Assembly (NCBI GenBank): GCA_000621985.1
Contig: JHWW01000007.1
Coordinates: forward strand, 62,001 to 126,000
Direction: 5' to 3'
Length of the DNA: 64,000 nt
DNA from: Lachnospiraceae bacterium V9D3004
GTDB taxonomy: Bacteria; Bacillota; Clostridia; Lachnospirales; Lachnospiraceae
Shown: piece by piece, positions 15,601 through 23,467 of the stretch
Layout of the letters: each line of letters opens with the position of its first letter
Position numbering within the stretch: position 1 is the stretch's first letter
Notes under the pieces: model-generated
Database searches by the model: none
Told to the model about the DNA's origin: nothing
What the model saw: the letters and a program-made list of their open reading frames with translations, nothing else
Translations under genes and position numbers: made by a program

Positions 15601-17997
15601 CTACCTTGAATACTTGCCATACTGTTCATGGAAGTTGGTATTAAACAACTGATAAAGCTTGCTGTCACTATCTACCTGATTGCTAAACGGAACTATCTTC
15701 TCACTAAAACGGATAAGTCCGGTTCCAGGCTCTGCTCCATTTACACAATTTATCTGTTCATTTGATACCGTAAATAGCTCTGATAATATCTCTCTATCCA
15801 TAACACCCTGATCGAGAATCATCATAAACTCAGAGTTTGAAACGATGGTTTTAGTGGCTCTGTTACGCAATGCATCAACAAGATTTTGACTCATTCCGGT
15901 GCAGATTCCTCCACGCTTTCTGACCTCACGCCACATTCTCTCAATAGCATGAAGTGAATACTCATCACCCCAAAGCTCATGTATCTCATCAACATATACC
16001 CATGTAGCAATACCGGAAGACTGATTATACTTAATCTTGCTTGTAATAGATTCAATCATTACGAGCATTGCCATAGCTCTCATCCTCTTGCCAAGCTCAG
16101 AGAACCCATATACAGTAAACCTATTCTCCTCGGATGTAGACTGCTCTCTTGCAAATATATCAAGTGTACCGTCAGTAAATACTTCAAGCTGATCTATAAG
16201 TTCTCTTGCCGATTCATTTTCTCTCTCATTATCTTGAAGATACTCTCTCATTAACCTAATTGTAGGACAAGCAAGCTTACTTCTTCTCTTTGGTCTAGTT
16301 GCCTCGTAAGTCTTAAAATATTCGTCATACATATGTCTGATAGCTCTATCTATAACTGCTATATGCCTGCTTGTAAGATCCGCAGGTTTTAACGCCTGCT
16401 CACAGATTGCATAGGCAAACTCAGCCTTCTCCGCTATGAATCTATCCTTATCAGGTACATGTTCCGGCACATGAAACGGATTGATATAAAATACATTTTC
16501 TGCTGACTGAGATAGGTTAATATACTGACCGTTCCACTTTTCGGCTATTCCTTTATACTCTGACATTGGATCGATAACTACTATGTCATCATTTGAGAAG
16601 CAAAGCACTTGCCCCATCTCCATTTTCTCTTGGAATGACTTACCGGAACCCGGTACGCCGAATACCATACCATTGCCGTTCTTAAGTTTCTTTCTGTTAC
16701 CCAGAATCAGATTCTTCGATACCTTATTGTACCCATAGCAATAACCGTATTCATGGTCAATCTCCTGAACATTGAAAGGTGTAAATACTGATAGCGACTC
16801 AGTTGTAAGAGACCTCATGGTATCAATAAATCTCGCTCCTGTTGGAAGCGTGGTGTTCATACCGTCAAGCTGATTATACGAATGTGGCACAAGCTCCATA
16901 TTGTATCCGGAACCGATAATCATTATCTTCTCTTTCCTCTCTTCAAGTTCTTCTTTAGAATCAGCTCTTATAAGTACAGTGATACCAACATAAAATAGCC
17001 TCTCGTCAAAAGAACGAAGACTATCAAGCATTTCCTCAGATTCCTGTTGCTGCATCCTCTTCTCATAGGAAATGTTACTTGAATAATCTCCGTTCTCGTT
17101 CTTTTTCTCTTGCTCTTTATTGATACTGCGCTCATTTCCCATATACTTCTTCATGACAAGGTTATAAGCATAATGATTATCCATTGGTTCACAATCCATA
17201 GTCACAATCAACGGGAACGGCACATTTGCAAGTTCCGTTAAAAACACATCCGATAGTCCTGAAGCAAACTGCCTAACAAAGAGCGTACAGGCAACCTTAC
17301 CATCTTCCATCTCGATATAGTCCTTATGCTCTCTGATGGTAGTATTGATGATATCATTTCTCCAATCACGCCTAAGATTCAGGTAATTATCCCACTCAAA
17401 ATTAAAAGTCTCTTCTTTACCCATACGATAGAAACTATGCAGCGCTCTTAAGCGATCTGTAGCATCAAGCGGCACAAGCGTACTTCCAAGCCTATGAAAC
17501 AATTGCTGCATCGAAAACTCTATGGTATTAAAATACGTTCTTGCACTCTCAAAGTCCGTCTTATAGCAGCTTACAATGAAGTATCTTGACTGTAACAGTC
17601 CTTCTCTTCCTTCTTCTAATCGTTTTTCAATCAAATCGTGATACTCATTTGCCAAAGGCTCTAACTCTTTACTCACCGCCTTATGTAAGATTGTCTCACG
17701 AAGCCTCTGATTATCAGCATAATGGTTGCTTACAATAATCTTATATGAAACATTCATTGAGTTTAATAGCATCTTGAACTGCTTCATCGTCTGATCTTTT
17801 TCAATTTCATCCTGGGTAGAGAAGTTAATATCATCAAAAAGATACATCTTATCAAAGAGATGAATCCCTTTCTTATTTTCGAGTTCAAATATTCCCTCTT
17901 TGGAAATCCTATATATCGGTATAGTATCCTGTACACAATATGGAACCTTATATATTTTCTCCGTCTGCTTCTTACATGCTTCCTTAACGCCTAACAT
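15601..17997 (-). CDS. VirB4-type conjugation ATPase
   Basis: The 798-residue protein is the cytoplasmic ATPase that drives assembly and action of the type IV secretion channel. Walker A is GVPGSGKS (447-454) and the Walker B region is ATWVYVDEIHELWGDE (about 660). A later GICTGMSQNLVDAL segment matches the conserved C-terminal motif of VirB4/TraE/ConE. The N-terminal 430 residues form the usual membrane-associating domain. AAGGAGGACAAGTC precedes the ATG. It overlaps the end of the ArdC-type gene by 14 bases and is followed immediately by the cell-wall hydrolase. Confidence 0.95.
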   Translation of the reverse strand: MLGVKEACKKQTEKIYKVPYCVQDTIPIYRISKEGIFELENKKGIHLFDKMYLFDDINFSTQDEIEKDQTMKQFKMLLNSMNVSYKIIVSNHYADNQRLRETILHKAVSKELEPLANEYHDLIEKRLEEGREGLLQSRYFIVSCYKTDFESARTYFNTIEFSMQQLFHRLGSTLVPLDATDRLRALHSFYRMGKEETFNFEWDNYLNLRRDWRNDIINTTIREHKDYIEMEDGKVACTLFVRQFASGLSDVFLTELANVPFPLIVTMDCEPMDNHYAYNLVMKKYMGNERSINKEQEKKNENGDYSSNISYEKRMQQQESEEMLDSLRSFDERLFYVGITVLIRADSKEELEERKEKIMIIGSGYNMELVPHSYNQLDGMNTTLPTGARFIDTMRSLTTESLSVFTPFNVQEIDHEYGYCYGYNKVSKNLILGNRKKLKNGNGMVFGVPGSGKSFQEKMEMGQVLCFSNDDIVVIDPMSEYKGIAEKWNGQYINLSQSAENVFYINPFHVPEHVPDKDRFIAEKAEFAYAICEQALKPADLTSRHIAVIDRAIRHMYDEYFKTYEATRPKRRSKLACPTIRLMREYLQDNERENESARELIDQLEVFTDGTLDIFAREQSTSEENRFTVYGFSELGKRMRAMAMLVMIESITSKIKYNQSSGIATWVYVDEIHELWGDEYSLHAIERMWREVRKRGGICTGMSQNLVDALRNRATKTIVSNSEFMMILDQGVMDREILSELFTVSNEQINCVNGAEPGTGLIRFSEKIVPFSNQVDSDSKLYQLFNTNFHEQYGKYSR

Positions 17998-19519
17998 GAC
18001 TTGTCCTCCTTAATTCCTGATGATTAACATCAGGCACTTTACTTTGATTAGGCAGCCCGTAACTTGCCACCTTCTCCTGTAAATCCGGCAACGCTTTAAT
18101 CCTATCGTACATATATCTTTCCGACTCTAACAGATAGTCTGCCAAAGACACTCTCTTATCAAGAGATATTGGATTAAAATCCACCCTTACATTTCCTATC
18201 TTTACATCATCCTTATGTAATAAATTAAACATACCGTCTTCAGGAAAGGATCCGTTATATGCCACAATGATATCGAGATCCGAATCATCTCTCTCAAATC
18301 CTCTAGCCCTGCTTCCAGTTATAATCACATCCGAGATAGTTACATTGATATCACTAGATGCAATCACATCCTGTAAATAGCTTCTGACGGCTTCTTCAAC
18401 CTTTTCAATACTCATACCATCAACAGCCTGATAGTTTTCCTTAGTCTTCTTCTTAAATACTTTTATAATCATTTCCTCCCGGTCTGCCATAGGAACCTGC
18501 CAACCAAATGCTGAAACATCTCTGTTTTTATCCATCAAAAAATTTCTTTCCAACTCTTCAAAATCCATCTCGGTCTTTTTATCTTCAACCGTACCAAACT
18601 CTCTTATAAACCGCTTCAAATTGCATTTCTCAATCAGATAATCTGATATCTTGGTAGCATCGTTAATAGCCTTAAACAGTTCATTGGGCTCGTTCTTAAT
18701 CTCTGCAATCCATGACTGGATATAGGCTTTATGATTATCTATATGCTCTTTACTCATAGTTCCTTCAAGTCCTATTGCTTGGGTTGTAAATGCTGATGCA
18801 ATCTCTGCTCTTAATTCTTCTTTTGCATACTTTTCTGAACCAAAGATTCCTGACATATCACGATTCATTCTGCTCTTATGACCGGTAGAATGACCTGCCT
18901 CATGAAGAAAAGTAGATAGATAATTATATTCAGCCCAAAACGAATCAATAGGTGGCATGGTAATAGAATCATCACTTGGTCTATAAAATGCTTTATTACC
19001 GCCCTCATTTAATGTCACGTCTAAGCCCTTTAGCACATCATCCCTTATTTCTATACACATGTCTTTGTCATATTCCTGACTTGTTACCTTAAGTTCCGGG
19101 ATTCCTGCAATCTGCTCTGCATTGAAGACTGTATAGGTATTTGATACCGGCTTAATTCTCTCTTTGAATTCTTCGTCAGACAGCTTCTCACGTAGCTCAT
19201 ATACTTCCTTGTTGGTAAGTTTCCTCTTCTCTTGCTTGTCATACATTGACCAAAACTCAATCGGAACGCCTTTTTCGCCTTTCTTAACATGCCAGCCTTT
19301 AGCCTCAGCCTGCTTATATGTACACCATCTCGGATCTGTATAGCATTTCTCTACAGCCTGATAAGCAAGCCAAAACGCATTTATCCCACGATACACATTA
19401 CCGTTAACTGCATTCTGATGTCTTACAACAGACCAGCCTCTTGCCCAGGGAAGCTGTTCTTCTTCAAGCGAGTGTATAAAGGCATTGGTTAGTTCCTCAC
19501 GCATCTTATTTAACTGCAT
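17984..19519 (-). CDS. ArdC-type protein: ssDNA-binding domain, zincin metallopeptidase and nucleotidyltransferase
   Basis: The 511-residue product has three parts. Residues 1-140 match the ArdC N-terminal ssDNA-binding domain, with LPWARGW, NVYRGINAFWL and GWHVKKGEKG. Residues 150-310 are a zinc-dependent peptidase-like domain with HEAGHSTGH (206-214) and a downstream Glu in KEELRAEIASAF. Residues 370-470 form a minimal nucleotidyltransferase domain: GSRARGF and DDSDLD (402-416) plus a third Asp in VRVDFNP (448). All three catalytic acids are present. ArdC proteins protect incoming single-stranded DNA from restriction. The extra nucleotidyltransferase suggests modification of a protein or nucleotide. 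It overlaps the VirB4 gene and belongs to the transfer operon. Confidence 0.85.
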   Translation of the reverse strand: MQLNKMREELTNAFIHSLEEEQLPWARGWSVVRHQNAVNGNVYRGINAFWLAYQAVEKCYTDPRWCTYKQAEAKGWHVKKGEKGVPIEFWSMYDKQEKRKLTNKEVYELREKLSDEEFKERIKPVSNTYTVFNAEQIAGIPELKVTSQEYDKDMCIEIRDDVLKGLDVTLNEGGNKAFYRPSDDSITMPPIDSFWAEYNYLSTFLHEAGHSTGHKSRMNRDMSGIFGSEKYAKEELRAEIASAFTTQAIGLEGTMSKEHIDNHKAYIQSWIAEIKNEPNELFKAINDATKISDYLIEKCNLKRFIREFGTVEDKKTEMDFEELERNFLMDKNRDVSAFGWQVPMADREEMIIKVFKKKTKENYQAVDGMSIEKVEEAVRSYLQDVIASSDINVTISDVIITGSRARGFERDDSDLDIIVAYNGSFPEDGMFNLLHKDDVKIGNVRVDFNPISLDKRVSLADYLLESERYMYDRIKALPDLQEKVASYGLPNQSKVPDVNHQELRRTSHVRR

Positions 19520-19521
19520 AT

Positions 19522-19728
19522 TTACACACCTTCTTTCTCACTCAAATCACTTAAGACACTTCCATCCCAGTTATAAAAAATCTGTTCATCAGGCTTTTCT
19601 GCTAAAGAGAAATCCCCATTTGCATCATGTCTGATTCCGTATTCATTTTCAAAAAAAGAAATAAAATCCCTAACCAATCGCCTTGCATCATTTATTCTTT
19701 GATTATTAACTTTCTTCGTAATCTCCAT
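19522..19728 (-). CDS. Small hypothetical protein upstream of ardC
   Basis: The start is chosen at the ATG at 19728 because the upstream in-frame starts fall inside or at the edge of a terminator hairpin. This gives 68 residues beginning MEITKKVNNQRINDARRLV. The protein is soluble, with an N-terminal helix and an acidic C-terminus (NWDGSVLSDLSEKEG). No family is recognised. It is three bases from the ArdC-type gene and so probably co-expressed with it. GGAG lies 11 bases ahead of the chosen ATG, which is only fair. Confidence 0.5.
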   Translation of the reverse strand: MEITKKVNNQRINDARRLVRDFISFFENEYGIRHDANGDFSLAEKPDEQIFYNWDGSVLSDLSEKEGV

Positions 19729-19748
19729 GCATTTATCAACTCCATTCA

Positions 19749-19792
19749 TAAAAAATGGAGAGGCTTCTTCCACCTACAAAAAGAAGCCTCTC
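19749..19792 (-). terminator. Intrinsic terminator inside the transfer operon
   Basis: Read on the minus strand, arms 19781-19792 and 19758-19769 form a perfect 12-bp stem (GAGAGGCTTCTT) with an 11-base loop, followed by CATTTTTT. It sits after the DUF5688-like gene and only about 20 bases before the next start, so unmodified transcription should stop ahead of ardC, virB4 and everything downstream. Confidence 0.85.
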
Positions 19793-19840
19793 ATCTATAT
19801 AAAAAAGGTAGGAAATTTATGCCACTACCTTGTGGCACCA

Positions 19841-20869
19841 TTAATGTTTCACGCTGCTATGTTTCTTGTTCTGTTCGAGCTCCAAATCATGCTCATGTGA
19901 TTCTTCATGCGTCTGATTATCCGTTGCAAGCGTAAGCTTATGCTCTTTTGAATCATAGGAATAGACATTATCCGAAAGCCTTTCTTCCCTTGATACCTGA
20001 GTGCTATTGACTTCCATTACCATATTCCGAAGCTCTCTCTCGTCAAAGCCCTCTTTAGGTACAATTATGCATTCGTGAATAGATGATGGTAATAAAAAGA
20101 AGTCTCCACCAATCTTCTCAGAGATTGAATCTAAGGCTTCTTCGCTTGTCATCCATATTGCTCCATTAACTTTACTCTCATTGGATAATACATACATTGG
20201 ATCACCGCCACTTGGAAACATATCATCAAATAGAGCATCCGCCATATCTTTATCCATATCCTGTCTCATCACATCCGGAGCAAGCATCTCCTTCATGATT
20301 TCATACATACTCTGAAATACCATAGGGTTATTTCTTGACATGTTTTCCTTAGCAATCCTATCAAGTTCTTCAGCAGTCACTCCGTATTCAGCAGCCATCA
20401 GATTAGTGATTGGAGCTGATGCAATTCCCGATGGATCCCTTGATATCATGATATGATATGTAATCGAAAGATCCTCGAACTCGGTGTGAGGTCTGCCCTC
20501 TAACAATTCTTTATTATTCTCTGTATTAACTATCTTGCTGAAAACATTCTCTTTAATCGCATCAAAATCTCTAAGAGAATCTGCAAGATTACCGGGAATC
20601 GCCTTATGTTCTGCATTCATCTTATATGTTTCTGATATCTCGCTCATGATGTTCTCTAAAGAATATCCATCGTTATACTTCTCATAATATCCATTAAGAT
20701 ATATAACCGGCGCGATATTATCATGACCTCTGATCATAAGGCCATCAAGCTCCAGACCGTTATTCTTAAGTGTCTTATTAACGCTAACCTCAAACTCCCT
20801 GTACACATCAGGCAGTGAGTTTAAAATATTATTTTTTACGTACTCAATAAAATCATCATAATTCATCAT
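19841..20869 (-). CDS. DUF5688-like protein of the ICE
   Basis: The 342-residue soluble protein begins MNYDDFIEYVKNNILNSLP and contains the ITYHIMISRDPSGIASAPITN and DPMYVLSNESKVNGA stretches. I associate it with DUF5688, a family of uncharacterised proteins frequent in Lachnospiraceae mobile elements. The C-terminus is His- and Glu-rich (HEESHEHDLELEQ). The pattern resembles small regulatory or effector proteins that are delivered or kept in the cell, but nothing catalytic is visible. The start follows GAGGAG, which lies within the end of the small upstream gene, so the two are coupled. Confidence 0.6.
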   Translation of the reverse strand: MMNYDDFIEYVKNNILNSLPDVYREFEVSVNKTLKNNGLELDGLMIRGHDNIAPVIYLNGYYEKYNDGYSLENIMSEISETYKMNAEHKAIPGNLADSLRDFDAIKENVFSKIVNTENNKELLEGRPHTEFEDLSITYHIMISRDPSGIASAPITNLMAAEYGVTAEELDRIAKENMSRNNPMVFQSMYEIMKEMLAPDVMRQDMDKDMADALFDDMFPSGGDPMYVLSNESKVNGAIWMTSEEALDSISEKIGGDFFLLPSSIHECIIVPKEGFDERELRNMVMEVNSTQVSREERLSDNVYSYDSKEHKLTLATDNQTHEESHEHDLELEQNKKHSSVKH

Positions 20870-20873
20870 AGTC

Positions 20874-21011
20874 TTACTTCTCCTCTCTTTTCTGCTTCTT
20901 CTCGTTCTTCTTAGCCAAGTCGTTAAGCTTCTTCATATATGCGCTGTAACGCTTCTTGGTATTTGCTTCCTTGCTTTTTTCATCAAAATAAACCTGTTTA
21001 ACTTCTGTCAT
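20874..21011 (-). CDS. 45-residue basic helical protein
   Basis: An ATG at 21011 preceded by GAGGACAAAAGG opens a 45-codon frame ending in TAA. The product begins MTEVKQVYFDEKSKEANTK and ends in a Lys/Glu-rich helix (LAKKNEKKQKREEK), so it looks like a short charged coiled coil. It overlaps the 3' end of the PrgI-like gene by 14 bases and supplies the ribosome site of the next gene. That places it tightly between two transfer-operon genes and supports it being translated. No family is recognised. Confidence 0.55.
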   Translation of the reverse strand: MTEVKQVYFDEKSKEANTKKRYSAYMKKLNDLAKKNEKKQKREEK

Positions 21012-21396
21012 CCTTTTGTCCTCGCTTTCTTATTTTTACTGAATCTTTTGCTTCATATTCCTGTCTGCTGATAATATATAAGCTCTGCCTGTCCTCCGGT
21101 CTTACTGTCTGATAAGTAAGCGGTTTCTGCCTTAATATCCTTATATGAGCCTTCACAATCTTAGGAAGCGTCATACCATTCTTCTCATAAAATCCGCATA
21201 AACCTATCACCGCAATAAAAGGCATACTTATTATAACTGCAACATTTACATTGACCTTATAACCAAAAATGAGAGCAAGCATTCCACCTACTCCCACAAA
21301 TAATGCAGTGCCACCATAAAGGCACTCTCTTAGCGACAAGCCTTTATAGAAATCATCCTTAAAGCCTGCCACATCCTGATTTATCTGCTTAGTAAT
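20998..21396 (-). CDS. PrgI-family (VirB3-like) membrane protein of the transfer channel
   Basis: Two adjacent hydrophobic stretches (about residues 27-45 and 50-67) follow the family segment KDDFYKGLSLREC, and a basic cytoplasmic tail follows. PrgI proteins are small channel components. The first usual start codon is a GTG at 21372 with no ribosome site. The ATT codon eight codons upstream (21396) has GAAGGTG five bases ahead and gives the N-terminus (M)TKQINQDVAGF, which matches the INK-D-like start of relatives. I therefore choose the rare ATT start, for a 132-residue protein. The gap to the VirB6-like gene is only 15 bases. Confidence 0.8.
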   Translation of the reverse strand: MTKQINQDVAGFKDDFYKGLSLRECLYGGTALFVGVGGMLALIFGYKVNVNVAVIISMPFIAVIGLCGFYEKNGMTLPKIVKAHIRILRQKPLTYQTVRPEDRQSLYIISRQEYEAKDSVKIRKRGQKDDRS

Positions 21397-21411
21397 AGTT
21401 ACACCTTCTTT

Positions 21412-22266
21412 CTACAGTCCAAACGCTTTCTGCATCACGGAATCACTTGCTTTTACTGATGATGAGATTGCTCCCATCTTAAGGCAATATGTAAGTAGCA
21501 TTACGATAGCTGAATCCGATTCAAGTGAAATCGTATCAATAAATGTTGTGCTGATAACTATTACCACCGCAATCAACAAGGCTGATAACACATACCCAAA
21601 GAATGTCTTTATATACGAATAACCAACCTGTGCTACCTGACCGCAACCTGCAAGCGTAGATAATGCAACTCCGGCAAATGGAGCAATCATGTATATCTTG
21701 ATAATTCTATTAAGAATAGTAAATACCACCATAAATCCGCATACGCACGTATACAAGAAAAATAGAAATGACGTCAGAAAAGCAACCAAAGCTCCCCAAT
21801 CCGATGCATCTGCTATTGATTCATAGATTTTTACTCCATCAAAATAGAATCCAAACTTAGCCCTACCGAGCGCTGCTTCCGTAAGTACCTTTGCCCAGCG
21901 CATAAACTTAGGCATCCAGGAAAGTGCAAGGCCCATAACATTTGTAACTATGATAAGTCGGATAAATAGCTTAATAGTTTTATCCATGGTCATGTCTATA
22001 TGTATATCTACTGCATCCCTGCAAAATGAATACAAGAAAAACAAGACCATAAGTGTAACTGCAACAGTATTAAGTGCCGTATAGATATTGGTAATTTGAT
22101 TCCAAGTACCCTGATATACTCCGTCACTTGGATTCTTTACCAATGCCTGACTACTTAATTTCATCAAGTCGTTCCATACATAGCCACTCATCTCAAAAAA
22201 TGATTTACCGCTAAAGAAATCACCGAGATCAGAAAAGAATCCTGTCACAGAATCCCACAATCCCAC
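21412..22266 (-). CDS. VirB6/TrbL-like polytopic membrane protein
   Basis: The 284-residue protein has about five to six hydrophobic segments (around 70-90, 110-130, 165-185, 195-215 and 225-250). Between them lie a long extracellular N-terminal part and a mid-loop with a tryptophan-proline (SWMPKFMRW) motif. It has the size and position of the VirB6-like channel protein of Gram-positive ICEs, between the Maff2 pilin-like gene and PrgI. The start is GTG with GAGGTG seven bases ahead. No cleavable signal peptide is visible. Confidence 0.8.
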   Translation of the reverse strand: MGLWDSVTGFFSDLGDFFSGKSFFEMSGYVWNDLMKLSSQALVKNPSDGVYQGTWNQITNIYTALNTVAVTLMVLFFLYSFCRDAVDIHIDMTMDKTIKLFIRLIIVTNVMGLALSWMPKFMRWAKVLTEAALGRAKFGFYFDGVKIYESIADASDWGALVAFLTSFLFFLYTCVCGFMVVFTILNRIIKIYMIAPFAGVALSTLAGCGQVAQVGYSYIKTFFGYVLSALLIAVVIVISTTFIDTISLESDSAIVMLLTYCLKMGAISSSVKASDSVMQKAFGL

Positions 22267-22299
22267 GCCTCCTCACCTCTCTTTCCGTTATATAAAACA

Positions 22300-22641
22300 T
22301 CAGGCAGCACCCAAGAGTTTTAAGATTGAAGGAACTGCTATCATAATCAAACCACCTATTACCTTCTTGATGGCTGCACTTTGCTGAGTAGTATCATGTG
22401 CCGAATAAGCCGTACCAAAGTCTAGCAAGCCCCAAGCAAGGAATATGACTCCTACACCTCCGACACAGGCTAATACAAGATCCTTTAATACACCAATTCC
22501 TTCCGTAACCTCTGTTACTCCCTTATCTTTTGCAAATGCTACAGTCGGCGTACAAATGACTAATCCGAACATAGCAGCACACATACACAAAAGTCTGCTT
22601 TTAACAGTTAAGAATGACTTCTTAATACTTCTTTTATTCAT
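22300..22641 (-). CDS. Maff2-family (VirB2-like) small membrane protein
   Basis: The 113-residue protein has an N-terminal signal-like helix ending in VAFA-KDKG and two further hydrophobic segments (about 55-75 and 93-110) around a short polar loop with YSAHDTTQQSAAIKK. This is the Maff2 pattern of Firmicutes mobile elements, thought to stand in for VirB2. It overlaps the sortase gene by eight bases and precedes the VirB6-like gene by 33. Confidence 0.85.
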   Translation of the reverse strand: MNKRSIKKSFLTVKSRLLCMCAAMFGLVICTPTVAFAKDKGVTEVTEGIGVLKDLVLACVGGVGVIFLAWGLLDFGTAYSAHDTTQQSAAIKKVIGGLIMIAVPSILKLLGAA

Positions 22642-23464
22642 TGCTTTCTACCTCATTTTCTATGTTTTGACTAACTTTCCTTGCAATAATCAAGAGGCGT
22701 TTATCTCTTCCTTCACCTGTTCTGCAGGTTGATAAAGTAATAAACTTCTCTTTATGAAATAGCTCCTCAACATCCGCATCTTTTATCTCATTTCTAAGCT
22801 CTTTCCCGGCTTCTGTTTCATAGATGCTTTGAGCTAACAGTTTCTCTATATTTTCCTTATAAAGAGTGTCCGTAAATATATCTGTAAATGTGTACATAAA
22901 CGAATTAATATCAGTAACCATAACCGATACAATGTCGTATTCTTCCTTTGTACTTCCACACTTTGTAAAATATATAACCGGGTGCTCCTTATAGTATTCA
23001 GTCTTTCGATATCCGTGTAAAAGACCAAACATCCGCCCACCGCGGATGTTATGGCCATAGATAATCAGATTGTCAGAACCTAATGCGCATCTGAAATCAA
23101 GAAAGGGAGTACCAATATATGAATACTCCCCTTTAACATCGGCATGAAGGTAAAACTCCGGTTCATTCTCACGATGCTTCTTAACTCCTGTCTGCATAAC
23201 CGGATAAGAAAAATCTGTATCCGGTATCTCAATCCATCCAATCATGTCTTTATATTTCTTCTTAAGTACGTCAGGTCCTTTCTTCTTCTCTTCATCGGCT
23301 ATCTTGACAAAATCCTTTTGTTCCTTCTCTTCACTTATAATTTCATCTGTCTGGTCTCCAAAAAGATTTAACCCAATTACCAATAAAAAAAGGAAGGCTA
23401 ACGCACTTCCAACACATAGTAAAATCCGCTTTTTGCGTGATTTACTCATCTTTTTTCCTTTCAT
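22634..23464 (-). CDS. srtB: Class B sortase
   Basis: The 276-residue transpeptidase has an N-terminal membrane anchor (about 14-35) and a sortase fold. Catalytic His138 lies in IIYGHNIRGG, Cys247 in ITLSTCRTGEG, and Arg256 in KRLLIIAR. Class B features include the extended N-terminal helix and TLSTC motif. Its target is very probably the large adhesin encoded four bases upstream, which has a VPQTGGG sorting signal. A second possible start five codons in (AAAGGA ahead) would give 271 residues. The gene overlaps the Maff2 gene downstream, which ties surface display to the transfer operon. Confidence 0.95.
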   Translation of the reverse strand: MKGKKMSKSRKKRILLCVGSALAFLFLLVIGLNLFGDQTDEIISEEKEQKDFVKIADEEKKKGPDVLKKKYKDMIGWIEIPDTDFSYPVMQTGVKKHRENEPEFYLHADVKGEYSYIGTPFLDFRCALGSDNLIIYGHNIRGGRMFGLLHGYRKTEYYKEHPVIYFTKCGSTKEEYDIVSVMVTDINSFMYTFTDIFTDTLYKENIEKLLAQSIYETEAGKELRNEIKDADVEELFHKEKFITLSTCRTGEGRDKRLLIIARKVSQNIENEVESNE

Positions 23465-23467
23465 AGA

